Assembly: GCA_021850085.1 (NCBI GenBank) | Contig: JAJZRZ010000079.1 | Coordinates: forward strand, 1-7,655 | Reading direction: 5' to 3' | From: Actinomycetes bacterium | GTDB lineage: Bacteria > Actinomycetota > Coriobacteriia > Anaerosomatales > Anaerosomataceae | DNA: 7,655 bases | Notes under the pieces: generated by a model | Told to the model about the DNA's origin: nothing | What the model saw: only the letters and a program-made list of their open reading frames with translations | Database searches by the model: none | Program-made: the position numbers and the translations under genes | Shown: one piece after another, positions 1-6,349 of the stretch | Layout of the letters: each line of letters starts with the position of its first letter | Position numbering within the stretch: position 1 is the first letter of the stretch

Positions 1-1
1 T

Positions 2-727
2 CGGTTCCTAGCTGAGCTCGACCGCGCACGGTACGCGAAGCGCACGATCGCGCGTCGTCTCGCCGCTGTACGCTCCTTCTATCGTCATCTCGTGCAGCGT
101 GGCCTATCCTCGGCGAACCCAGCTGTCGCACTGGCGACGCCCAAGCAGAATCGGGAGCTGCCGACCGTCGCAGCCTGCAGCCTGCTCGACCAGCTCCTCG
201 ATACGCCCGACACCAGCACTCCGCTCGGCGCACGGGACGCCGCCATCTTGGAGCTTCTCTACGCTACAGGGGTCCGTGTCTCCGAGCTTTCTGGTCTCGA
301 CCTTCGAGACGTGGATCTAACCGAGGGGGCAGTGCGAGTCATGGGGAAGGGGTCCCGTGAGCGTATCGTACCGATGCATCCCGCCGCCGTAGCGCGTCTG
401 CGCCTGTACCTCCGCTCCAGCCGCTCTCAGCTTGATTCCGACGCCAGCGGGACGGCGTTTTTCTTGAGCCGCCGCGGTGGACGCCTGACAGCGGGAGGGA
501 TCCGGCGCATGCTCGACCGGCACCTGATGACCATGGGCACGGCGCACCGCATCACCCCGCACGCACTTCGTCACTCGTTCGCGACGCATCTGCTTGAGGG
601 CGGCGCAGACCTGCGGACTGTTCAAGAACTCCTGGGTCACGTTGCGCTCTCAACTACCCAGATTTATACTCACATGAGCACGAAACATCTCCGTGACGTG
701 CACAAAGGGGCGCATCCACGGGCCTGA
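2..727 (+). CDS. xerC: Tyrosine recombinase XerC/XerD family, 5' end outside the window
   Basis: A site-specific tyrosine recombinase, most likely the XerC partner that resolves chromosome dimers at dif in the cytoplasm. The reading frame is open from base 2, so the 241 visible residues lack roughly 55-65 N-terminal residues compared with the usual length near 300. The GTG at 92 is internal: upstream codons continue a normal SAM-like core-binding domain (E-L-D-R-A-R-Y-A-K-R-T-I). The full catalytic set is visible: Arg in ATGVRVSEL (275-277), Lys in MGKGSRER (347-349), His and Arg in HALRH (560-562 and 569-571), His in LGH (638-640) and the nucleophile Tyr in QIYTHM (665-667). The C-terminus HPRA is typical of XerC/XerD. 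Its position upstream of the sigma factor and rpsB matches the xerC-rpsB neighbourhood of actinobacteria, which favours XerC over XerD; sequence alone does not settle this. The sigma gene starts 16 bases after its stop. Confidence 0.93.
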   Translation, partial: RFLAELDRARYAKRTIARRLAAVRSFYRHLVQRGLSSANPAVALATPKQNRELPTVAACSLLDQLLDTPDTSTPLGARDAAILELLYATGVRVSELSGLDLRDVDLTEGAVRVMGKGSRERIVPMHPAAVARLRLYLRSSRSQLDSDASGTAFFLSRRGGRLTAGGIRRMLDRHLMTMGTAHRITPHALRHSFATHLLEGGADLRTVQELLGHVALSTTQIYTHMSTKHLRDVHKGAHPRA

Positions 728-743
728 CGAAGGGCCACACCGC

Positions 744-1535
744 ATGAGATCCGATCCGAGGACGGACTTGGCCGCCGCGTGGGCGGCGTTCAAGAACACC
801 GGAGACTCCCTCGCCCGGGAGAATCTCATCATCACGTACTCGCCCCTCGTGAAGTATGTCGCCGGAAGGCTCTCATCTTCACTCCCGCAAACTGTGGACA
901 CTTCCGACCTCATCTCCTATGGCGTTTTCGGACTGATCGACGCAATCGAAAAGTTCGACACCGAGCGCGGCATCAAGTTCGAAACGTATGCCATCGCGCG
1001 GATCAAAGGCGCGATCATCGACGAGCTTCGCGCGATGGACTGGGTGCCCCGTTCGGTGCGAGCGCGCGCTCGCGAGTTCGAGGCGGCCTACGTCTCGCTT
1101 GAGAACAGGTTCAAGCGCGTGCCGAGCGATGCGGAGATCGCCCAGGAGATGGGGGTCTCCGAGCGAGATCTCCATGCCATACTTGCAAAACTCTCGTACG
1201 CCTCGGTAATCTCCTTTGAAGAGATGTGGACGGGTGGTTCGGAGCGCGATGAGCATCAGGACCCGCTCGGCGTGATCGCCGACGAGCGCGCCGAGGATCC
1301 CGTCGACATCTTCGAGAGCGCCGAGATCAAGGACATCTTGGCCTCAGCGATCGACCGCCTCCCTGAGCGGGAGAAGACGGTCGTGGCGCTTTACTACTAC
1401 GAGGGGCTCACCCTCAAGGAGATCGGAACCGTTCTCGGCGTCACGGAGTCCCGGGTCTCCCAGCTGCATACCAAGGCCGTGCTCAGGCTCCGGGCCCGCC
1501 TGCACGCGGCACAGGGTTTCATACCGGCGACCTGA
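744..1535 (+). CDS. whiG: WhiG/FliA (sigma-28 type) alternative RNA polymerase sigma factor
   Basis: A group 3 sigma-70 family factor that directs RNA polymerase to sigma-28-class promoters. The family controls flagella and chemotaxis (FliA/SigD) or sporulation onset (WhiG). The 263-residue protein has region 2 at about residues 24-100 (DLISYGVFGLIDAIEKF, then FETYAIARIKGAIIDELR and DWVPRSVR), region 3 at about 105-175, and region 4 at about 195-255 with the helix-turn-helix around LTLKEIGTVLGVTESRVSQL (222-241). The ATG at 744 is chosen because it lies 16 bases after the xerC stop and gives a family-like N-terminus. The frame could extend to a GTG at 693, but that would overlap xerC and add a non-family extension. 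No strong Shine-Dalgarno precedes it (only GAAGGG around 730-734), so coupling to xerC translation is plausible. No flagellar or sporulation gene is in view, so WhiG versus FliA function cannot be decided; the symbol rests on gene context. Confidence 0.88.
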   Translation: MRSDPRTDLAAAWAAFKNTGDSLARENLIITYSPLVKYVAGRLSSSLPQTVDTSDLISYGVFGLIDAIEKFDTERGIKFETYAIARIKGAIIDELRAMDWVPRSVRARAREFEAAYVSLENRFKRVPSDAEIAQEMGVSERDLHAILAKLSYASVISFEEMWTGGSERDEHQDPLGVIADERAEDPVDIFESAEIKDILASAIDRLPEREKTVVALYYYEGLTLKEIGTVLGVTESRVSQLHTKAVLRLRARLHAAQGFIPAT

Positions 1536-1572
1536 AGTTCGGCGGCTGCCGTTGCCGAAGAGGGGAGAACTC

Positions 1573-2169
1573 GTGGCAAAGCGCATCCTGGTGGTGGAGG
1601 ACACCGACCTCCTGCGCCGCATGTATCGCGACCGCCTCTTGCAGGATGGTTACGAGGTCGAGGATGCCGGTGACGGCATCGCTGCGCTCGCACTGCTTCG
1701 CGACCGCCCGTTCGATCTCGTCCTGCTCGACCTGATCATGCCTCGAATGGGCGGCATCCAGGTCCTCGAAACGGTGAAACAGGACCCGCGCACCCAAAGC
1801 ATCCCCGTTGTCGTGCTCACCAACCTCGGCGAAGAGCAGACGATCGAGCGCGCCGTGTCACTCGGCGCAGTGGACTACCTCATCAAGAACGAGACACGGC
1901 CGGCGGACGTCTCGGAAAAGGTGAAGCTGGTCCTTAATGCCTTCAAGAGCTCCTGCGATCCGGACTCGTGCTTCCTCATCCACCCGCAGCCCGCCCAAGG
2001 CGATATCGATGCACTTGTCGAGCATGCGGCCCTGAAGCGCAAGAGCTGGTGCCCCGCATGCGAGAACGAGCTTGCACTTGAGCTTGTGCCGGACCCGAAG
2101 CGGGCAGGATGGTACTCGGCGCGGTTCATCTGCCCTAGCTGCGGCCGCACCTTCTCCGGCTCCGCGTAA
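1573..2169 (+). CDS. Single-receiver response regulator with C-terminal zinc ribbon
   Basis: A 198-residue two-component response regulator with no recognisable DNA-binding output. The receiver domain covers about residues 4-122: acidic pair E9-D10, phospho-acceptor D53 (LVLLDLIMPRMGG), switch T83 (VVLTN) and K105 (YLIKN). A linker carrying C128 and C133 follows. The C-terminal 40 residues contain two CxxC pairs, C160-P-A-C163 and C187-P-S-C190, in the pattern of a four-cysteine zinc ribbon. The GTG at 1573 is chosen because AGGGGAG (1561-1567) lies 5 bases upstream. A TTG at 1552 in the same frame would place that Shine-Dalgarno inside the gene. It starts 37 bases after the sigma gene and is probably cotranscribed with it. 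No histidine kinase is in the window. Its job is unknown: the ribbon could bind DNA, RNA or a protein partner. In Bacillus the comparable slot between sigD and rpsB holds swrB, an unrelated motility gene. Confidence 0.88.
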   Translation: MAKRILVVEDTDLLRRMYRDRLLQDGYEVEDAGDGIAALALLRDRPFDLVLLDLIMPRMGGIQVLETVKQDPRTQSIPVVVLTNLGEEQTIERAVSLGAVDYLIKNETRPADVSEKVKLVLNAFKSSCDPDSCFLIHPQPAQGDIDALVEHAALKRKSWCPACENELALELVPDPKRAGWYSARFICPSCGRTFSGSA

Positions 2170-2261
2170 CCGCAAACGCGGGAGACGTCGCGCCTCACCC
2201 GGGATCCCCGCCACAGCCATCCAGCGCCACAACGGCCACACTGTGCATGACCGGCACGCTG

Positions 2262-2270
2262 TGGTATCCT
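2262..2270 (+). promoter_or_regulatory. Probable extended -10 promoter for rpsB-tsf
   Basis: TGGTATCCT provides a TG dinucleotide (2262-2263) one base before a good -10 hexamer TATCCT (2265-2270). The best -35 at 17-base spacing is TGTGCA (2242-2247), which matches TTGACA at only three positions, so the extended -10 would carry recognition. It lies in the only sizeable gap in the window (2170-2391). Transcription would begin near 2277, giving a leader of about 115 bases before rpsB. This is motif reading only. Confidence 0.5.
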
Positions 2271-2314
2271 ACGCCCCGCTCTTATCACACACGCCCGTGG
2301 ATCCCGCGCGAGGT

Positions 2315-2337
2315 GCCGAGCCTCCAGTGAGGCCGGT
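2315..2337 (+). promoter_or_regulatory. Stem-loop in the rpsB 5' leader
   Basis: GCCTC (2320-2324) pairs with GAGGC (2329-2333) around the tetraloop CAGT. The helix continues below a single bulged A (2319) with 2316-2318 pairing to 2334-2336, plus a G-U wobble 2315/2337. It sits between the probable promoter and the rpsB ribosome-binding site and has no T-run, so it is not a terminator. In several bacteria ribosomal protein S2 represses its own rpsB leader; this hairpin is a candidate for that kind of site, by inference only. Confidence 0.4.
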
Positions 2338-2391
2338 CGCAGTCGGGAGTTGAAACTGGCGGAGGAACGAACTGATCAAGGAGGCACCACC

Positions 2392-3210
2392 ATGTCCGTT
2401 TCCATGAAGAACCTGCTCGAGGCCGGCGTGCATTTCGGCCACCAGACGCGCCGCTGGAACCCGAAGATGAAGCCGTACATCTTCACTGAGCGCAACGGGA
2501 TCTACATCCTCGACCTGCAGCGCACGCTGCGCGAGATCGATGGAACGTACAGGTTCGTGCGCGAGATCACTGCGCGCGGCGGCTCAGTGCTGCTGGTGGG
2601 CACCAAGAAGCAGTCGCAAGACCCCATACGCAAGGAGGCGGAGCGCTCCGGCATGCCCTACGTGAACCAGCGCTGGCTTGGCGGCATGCTCACCAACTTC
2701 GTCACCATCCGCGGCCGCATCAAGCGGATGATCGAGCTCGAGACCATGGATGAGACCGGCGTGATGGCCCAGCTCCCCAAGAAAGAAGCCATCCTGCTGC
2801 GCCGCGAGCTTGACAAGCTGCAGCGCGACCTCACTGGCATCCGCGACATGGCCGACCTGCCGAAGGCGGTCTTCGTCGTCGATACCAAGCGCGAAGCCAT
2901 CGCTGTCAAGGAGGCGCGCCGTCTCGGCATCCCGTTGATCGGCCTCGTGGACACCAATGCCGACCCTGACGAGGTCGACTACGTGATCCCGGGCAACGAC
3001 GACGCCATCCGCTCCGTAGCGCTCATCTGCCGCGTCATCGCTGACGCCGCGCTCGACGGTCGCCGTGCCGCCGGGCTCACCACCCCGGACACCGAAACGG
3101 AACCCGCGCTCGCACCTTCGCCCTCCCCGGAGTCGGTCGAGGCCTCGGCCGAACCCACACCCGAGTCTGTTGAACGGGAAAGCACTCCAGAGAACGTCGG
3201 CGCTGAGTAG
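2392..3210 (+). CDS. rpsB: 30S ribosomal protein S2
   Basis: Ribosomal protein S2 of the small subunit, a late-assembling protein at the head-body junction of the 30S. The 272-residue product opens with the family hallmark LLEAGVHFGHQTRRWNPKMK (8-27). It also has the conserved YVNQRWLGGMLTN (90-102), the coiled-coil helices at about 105-155, and GLVDTNADPDEVDYVIPGND (184-203). The ATG at 2392 follows a near-perfect Shine-Dalgarno AAGGAGG (2378-2384) at 7-base spacing; upstream in-frame codons to 2350 are not S2-like. After the conserved core (to about 228) there is a 40-odd-residue tail rich in Pro, Glu, Ser and Thr, probably disordered, as often seen in actinobacterial S2. It leads the rpsB-tsf transcription unit, with tsf 64 bases downstream. 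Regulation is probably through the leader at 2277-2391. Confidence 0.98.
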   Translation: MSVSMKNLLEAGVHFGHQTRRWNPKMKPYIFTERNGIYILDLQRTLREIDGTYRFVREITARGGSVLLVGTKKQSQDPIRKEAERSGMPYVNQRWLGGMLTNFVTIRGRIKRMIELETMDETGVMAQLPKKEAILLRRELDKLQRDLTGIRDMADLPKAVFVVDTKREAIAVKEARRLGIPLIGLVDTNADPDEVDYVIPGNDDAIRSVALICRVIADAALDGRRAAGLTTPDTETEPALAPSPSPESVEASAEPTPESVERESTPENVGAE

Positions 3211-3238
3211 AGACCACTGCACCGCACAACCCGTTTGG

Positions 3239-3266
3239 CTCGAGACCCGGCGATGCGCCGGTCGAG
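3239..3266 (+). promoter_or_regulatory. Stem-loop between rpsB and tsf overlapping the tsf ribosome-binding site
   Basis: CCGGCGATGCGCCGG (3247-3261) is a perfect 6-bp GC stem with a 3-base loop. Below it CTCGA (3239-3243) pairs with TCGAG (3262-3266) across a 3-base bulge (3244-3246). The lower stem takes up the first three bases of the tsf Shine-Dalgarno GAGGAGG (3264-3270). There is no T-run, so termination is unlikely. It could tune the tsf-to-rpsB ratio through translation or RNA processing; that role is inferred. Confidence 0.45.
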
Positions 3267-3274
3267 GAGGACGC

Positions 3275-4192
3275 ATGGAAATCACGGCCAGCATGGTGAA
3301 GGAGCTTCGTGAGAGCACCGGAGCCGGCATGATGGACTGCAAGAAGGCGCTCGTTGAGGCTGGAGGCGACGTTGCCGCAGCCATCGACATCCTGCGCACC
3401 AAAGGTCTCGCGGACCTGGCAAAGAAGGCGGGACGAGCCACTCATGAGGGGATCCTCGCCGCCGCCGTCAGTGCAGACTCGACTGCGGGCGCCTTGGTGG
3501 AGGTCAACTGCGAGACCGACTTCGTAGCCCGAAACGGCGACTTCAAGGCCTTCGTAGGCGAAATCGCCGGGCAGGTCCTCGACAGCGGTCCAGCCGACGT
3601 CGCGAGTCTGTTGGCTCTGCACTACCTCGCCCGTCCCGAGATCACCGTAGAACAGCGCGTCGGCGAGGCCGTCAGCAAATTCGGCGAAAATATGGGCGTC
3701 GCTCGATTCGAGCGCTTCTCGCTCTCCACGGACAATGGAGTCATCGCTGTCTACATCCATGGAGTAGGAAACATCGGAGTGATGGTCGAGGTCAGCACAG
3801 GCTCGGCTGCCGCTGCCGCATCGCCCGCGGCGCTAGGATTCGCCAAAGACGTCGCCATGCAGATCGCCGCCGCTGCGCCGATCTCAGTCCGCCGCGAGGA
3901 CGTCGCACAAAGCGTCATCGAGCATGAGATGTCCATCTACAAGGCGCAGGCCGCTGAGACCGGCAAGCCGGAACCCATCCAGCAGAAGATCGCCGAAGGC
4001 CGTCTTGACAAGTTCTTCAAGGAGTTCACCCTGCTCGAGCAGCAGTTCGTGAAGAATCCCGACGTGACCGTCAAGCAGCAGGCCGAGGCCGCCTCCGCGC
4101 AGGCCGGTGCCACCCTTGACGTGGTCCGTTTCACCCGCATGGTCCTCGGTGAGACCAACCCCGAGACCAAGCCGGCGCCTGCCTGCTCGTGA
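3275..4192 (+). CDS. tsf: Translation elongation factor Ts
   Basis: EF-Ts, the cytoplasmic guanine-nucleotide exchange factor that releases GDP from EF-Tu. The 305-residue protein has the N-terminal UBA-like domain (about 4-52) with the signature LRESTGAGMMDCKKAL (11-26). The EF-Tu-contacting core motif CETDFVARN (79-87) is intact. The C-terminal region has the expected helical hairpin (KFFKEFTLLEQQFVKNPDVTVKQ). The ATG at 3275 is fixed by GAGGAGG (3264-3270) at 4-base spacing and by the MEITASMVKELR start typical of the family; in-frame codons upstream belong to another frame of the end of rpsB. It ends with a short non-conserved tail (PETKPAPACS). It is the second gene of the rpsB-tsf unit, which ends at the terminator beginning 8 bases after its stop. 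Confidence 0.98.
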   Translation: MEITASMVKELRESTGAGMMDCKKALVEAGGDVAAAIDILRTKGLADLAKKAGRATHEGILAAAVSADSTAGALVEVNCETDFVARNGDFKAFVGEIAGQVLDSGPADVASLLALHYLARPEITVEQRVGEAVSKFGENMGVARFERFSLSTDNGVIAVYIHGVGNIGVMVEVSTGSAAAAASPAALGFAKDVAMQIAAAAPISVRREDVAQSVIEHEMSIYKAQAAETGKPEPIQQKIAEGRLDKFFKEFTLLEQQFVKNPDVTVKQQAEAASAQAGATLDVVRFTRMVLGETNPETKPAPACS

Positions 4193-4199
4193 CCGTATG

Positions 4200-4232
4200 A
4201 CAACGAGGCGGTGCTCCGCGCCGCCTCGTTGT
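4200..4232 (+). terminator. Rho-independent terminator after tsf
   Basis: ACAACGAGGCGG (4200-4211) is perfectly complementary to CCGCCTCGTTGT (4221-4232), a 12-bp stem with a 9-base loop. The 3' side runs into TTGTTCTATCAT, moderately T-rich. It begins 8 bases after the tsf stop and separates the rpsB-tsf unit from pyrH. The imperfect T-tract leaves room for read-through. Confidence 0.85.
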
Positions 4233-4234
4233 TC

Positions 4235-4240
4235 TATCAT
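4235..4240 (+). promoter_or_regulatory. Possible -10 element for pyrH operon
   Basis: TATCAT matches the -10 consensus at five of six positions and sits just after the terminator, 50 bases before the pyrH start, where a promoter would be expected. No convincing -35 exists at 16-18 bases upstream because that stretch is the terminator stem. It is therefore a weak candidate; terminator read-through could feed pyrH instead. Confidence 0.25.
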
Positions 4241-4290
4241 CGCCTGAGGGCCGCGCGCCCATGGACGCGGGTGACGGATGAGGGAGGACC

Positions 4291-5013
4291 ATGGCGTACC
4301 GGTACAAACGCGTCTTGCTGAAGCTCTCCGGTGAGGCGCTCATTGGAGACGCCGGGTACGGGATCGACCCGAAGGTCCTCGACTCTCTTGCCCGGCAGAT
4401 CAAGACCGTGACCGACTCGGGCGTGCAGGTGGCCATAGTGGTCGGTGGCGGCAACATCTTCCGTGGGCTTGCCGCATCGGCCAAGGGGATGGATCGCGCC
4501 CAAGCTGACTACATAGGCATGCTCGCCACTGTGATGAACGCGCTTGCCCTACAGGACGCCATGGAAAAACACAAGGTCTTCACGCGTGTGATGTCCGCCA
4601 TCGGTATGCAGGATATCGCGGAACCCTACATCCGTAGACGGGCGATCCGTCACATGGAGAAGGGTAGGGTGGTCATCTTCGCCGCGGGAACGGGCAACCC
4701 CTACTTCACGACCGACACCACTGCCGCACTACGCGCACTCGAGATCCATGCTGAGTGCATCATGAAGGCCACGAAGGTGGATGGTGTCTACGATGCGGAC
4801 CCCGAACTGGTCCCCGACGCGAAGCGCTTCGACGAGCTCGCCTACATCGACGTGCTCAACCGCGGGCTGAAGGTGATGGACAGCACGGCCATCAGCCTCG
4901 CGATGGACAACGACCTGCCCATCATCGTCTTCAACATGGACACTGAAGGCAACATAGCAGCCGCGTTACGCGGGGAGGCCGTCGGGACGATCGTACGAGG
5001 AGGCACCTCATGA
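4291..5013 (+). CDS. pyrH: Uridylate kinase (UMP kinase)
   Basis: Bacterial UMP kinase of the amino-acid kinase family; it phosphorylates UMP to UDP with ATP and acts as a hexamer in pyrimidine nucleotide synthesis. The 240-residue length is normal. Visible motifs are the N-terminal LLKLSGEAL (9-17), the glycine loop IVVGGGNIFRG (49-59), FAAGTGNPYFTTDT (130-143) for nucleotide and UMP binding, and KATKVDGVYDADP (159-171). The ATG at 4291 follows AGGGAGG (4281-4287) with a rather short 3-base gap, but the MAYRYKRVLLKLSGE start is family-like and no better start is nearby. Its stop overlaps the frr start by 4 bases (ATGA), implying translational coupling. It heads the second transcription unit in the window. 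Confidence 0.98.
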   Translation: MAYRYKRVLLKLSGEALIGDAGYGIDPKVLDSLARQIKTVTDSGVQVAIVVGGGNIFRGLAASAKGMDRAQADYIGMLATVMNALALQDAMEKHKVFTRVMSAIGMQDIAEPYIRRRAIRHMEKGRVVIFAAGTGNPYFTTDTTAALRALEIHAECIMKATKVDGVYDADPELVPDAKRFDELAYIDVLNRGLKVMDSTAISLAMDNDLPIIVFNMDTEGNIAAALRGEAVGTIVRGGTS

Positions 5014-5564
5014 GCAGCAGCGTCAAGGAGACCGCGCAGCGGATGGACAAAGCCATCTCCGCACTCGCGCACGAGTTCGGCGGCGTGCGCACCGGACGTG
5101 CCTCGGCCGGCATCCTCGACAAGGTCATGGTGGAGTACTACGGGGTGTCCACGGCGCTCAACCAGATCGCGTCCGTGAGCGCACCCGAGTCGCAGATGCT
5201 CGTCGTGAGCCCATACGACAAATCCGCCATAAACGCCATCGACAAGGCGATCCGCTCGGCTGATCTTGGCTTCAATCCCTCCAACGACGGCGTCGTCATC
5301 CGCGTGCCGTTCCCGCCGCTGACCGAGGAGCGTCGCAAGGAGCTCGTCAAGCTTTGCCGCCACTACGCCGAGGAGGCGCGCGTCGCCGTACGCAACATCC
5401 GGCGCGATGCGAACGACCACTTCAGACGCCAGGAGAAGGAACATGACATCTCCCAAGACGAGCTGCATCGCCTTGAAGCAGAGGTGCAGAAAGTCACCGA
5501 CACCCACATCGCCGAGATAGACGAGATGCTCAAGCGCAAGGAGCACGAAGTGATGGAGGTCTAG
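5010..5564 (+). CDS. frr: Ribosome recycling factor
   Basis: RRF, which with EF-G splits post-termination ribosomes in the cytoplasm. The 184-residue product has the standard length. It shows the conserved helix-I segment FGGVRTGRASAGILDKVMVEYYG, the domain II strand segments (QMLVVSPYDKSAINAIDKAI, SNDGVVIRVPFPPLTEERRKELVK) and the long C-terminal helices with VRNIRRDAND. The start at 5010 overlaps the pyrH stop and has GAGGAGG (4997-5003) 6 bases upstream, inside pyrH. The pairing pyrH-frr is very widely conserved. Its final codons form the 5' arm of a hairpin that reaches the uppS start codon. Confidence 0.98.
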   Translation: MSSSVKETAQRMDKAISALAHEFGGVRTGRASAGILDKVMVEYYGVSTALNQIASVSAPESQMLVVSPYDKSAINAIDKAIRSADLGFNPSNDGVVIRVPFPPLTEERRKELVKLCRHYAEEARVAVRNIRRDANDHFRRQEKEHDISQDELHRLEAEVQKVTDTHIAEIDEMLKRKEHEVMEV

Positions 5565-5572
5565 GGCCTCCA
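5554..5572 (+). promoter_or_regulatory. Hairpin covering the frr stop and the uppS Shine-Dalgarno
   Basis: TGGAGG (5554-5559) is complementary to CCTCCA (5567-5572), a 6-bp stem with a 7-base loop containing the frr stop TAG (5562-5564). The 5' arm is the only Shine-Dalgarno-like sequence for uppS, and the 3' arm ends on the A of its ATG. A ribosome finishing frr would open it, so this looks like a coupling switch; the role is inferred. Confidence 0.4.
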
Positions 5573-6348
5573 TGGCTCGAACGCCCACATCCCTTGAAGC
5601 ATTCTTCACATCCCGCGCAGACCGAGAGCTGCTCGGCCGGTTTGACGCGCAGTCCGTGCCCCGTCACGTTGCGATCATCATGGACGGGAATGGTCGATGG
5701 GCCTCCAAGCGGGGACTTCCCCGCGTCCTCGGGCACAAGGCTGGCGCGAAGGCCATCAAAGAATCGATCGCGACCGCCATCGAGCTTGGGATCGAGTTCC
5801 TCACGGTGTACTCGTTCTCAAGCGAGAACTGGCGACGCTCCGTCGAGGAGGTCAGCGGCCTGATGAACCTCTTCGTCGAGGTTCTGGAGGCCGAACTCGA
5901 CAACCTCATGCGCGAGGGTGTACGCGTCCGCGTTATCGGAAGCGACGCTGGCGTCCCAGAACCCACCATGTCAGCGTTTCATCGCACCGAGCAGTGCACC
6001 GCACCCAACACCCGCCTGACCTTGCTCGTGGCCCTCAACTACGGTGGCCGCGCCGAGATCGCCGAGGCGGCCCGTGCACTCGCCGAAGCGGTCGCCGACG
6101 GCAGGCTCTCACCCGGCGAGATCTCCGAGGCCGCGATCTCCGAGCATCTCTCCACCGCCGGAGTGCCCGACCCGGATCTCGTCATACGCACGAGCGGCGA
6201 GATGCGCATCTCCAACTTTCTGCTGTGGCAGATCGCCTATGCCGAGCTATGGGTCACCGCCGTGCTCTGGCCGGACTTCAAACGCGGCGACCTGCTACGG
6301 GCGGTGGTCGACTACCAGCGGCGCTCTCGACGCTTCGGGGGCCGCTGA
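5572..6348 (+). CDS. uppS: Isoprenyl transferase (undecaprenyl-diphosphate synthase family)
   Basis: A cis-prenyltransferase that elongates farnesyl diphosphate with isopentenyl diphosphate to the long polyprenyl diphosphate carrier used for peptidoglycan, at the cytoplasmic membrane face. The 258 residues contain HVAIIMDGNGRW (32-43) with the catalytic Asp38, the FSSENW loop (82-87), LNYGGR (155-160) and the C-terminal RTSGEMRISNFLLWQ (206-220) with the basic and serine diphosphate-binding residues. An in-frame TGA at 5551 limits the start; ATG 5572 gives the usual 30-residue lead before the first motif. The GGAGG at 5555-5559 is 12 bases away, wider than ideal. It sits 7 bases after frr and 1 base before cdsA. 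Product chain length cannot be read from sequence. Bases 6184-6237 of this gene recur inverted at the end of the window. Confidence 0.96.
   Translation: MARTPTSLEAFFTSRADRELLGRFDAQSVPRHVAIIMDGNGRWASKRGLPRVLGHKAGAKAIKESIATAIELGIEFLTVYSFSSENWRRSVEEVSGLMNLFVEVLEAELDNLMREGVRVRVIGSDAGVPEPTMSAFHRTEQCTAPNTRLTLLVALNYGGRAEIAEAARALAEAVADGRLSPGEISEAAISEHLSTAGVPDPDLVIRTSGEMRISNFLLWQIAYAELWVTAVLWPDFKRGDLLRAVVDYQRRSRRFGGR
6184..6237 (+). repeat. Source arm of a 54-bp inverted duplication, inside uppS
   Basis: These 54 bases encode uppS residues 205-222 (IRTSGEMRISNFLLWQIA), a functional motif in its proper frame, so this is the native copy. They match the reverse complement of 7602-7655 without a mismatch. 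Confidence 0.97.
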
Positions 6349-6349
6349 G

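Noticed and set aside
1..727. Tyrosine recombinase as an integrase of a mobile element
   Set aside because: The gene has XerC-type motifs, an HPRA end and core-genome neighbours in conserved order; no attachment site, cargo or excisionase gene is present.
1538..1559. Inverted repeat TTCGGC/GCCGAA between the sigma gene and the response regulator
   Set aside because: Only 6 bp with a 10-base loop, no T-run and competing pairings; not enough to call a terminator or regulatory element.
2162..2181. CCGCG/CGCGG inverted repeat at the end of the response regulator gene, possible terminator
   Set aside because: Short stem with a 10-base loop and no T-tract after it; GC-rich sequence makes such pairs common.
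2584..3441. Long minus-strand open frame of 285 codons across rpsB and tsf
   Set aside because: It is antisense to two unmistakable genes, spans their boundary, shows no family motifs and reflects high GC at third codon positions.
4842..5609. Minus-strand open frame of 255 codons across pyrH, frr and the uppS start
   Set aside because: Antisense to three conserved genes with no recognisable domain; a composition artefact.
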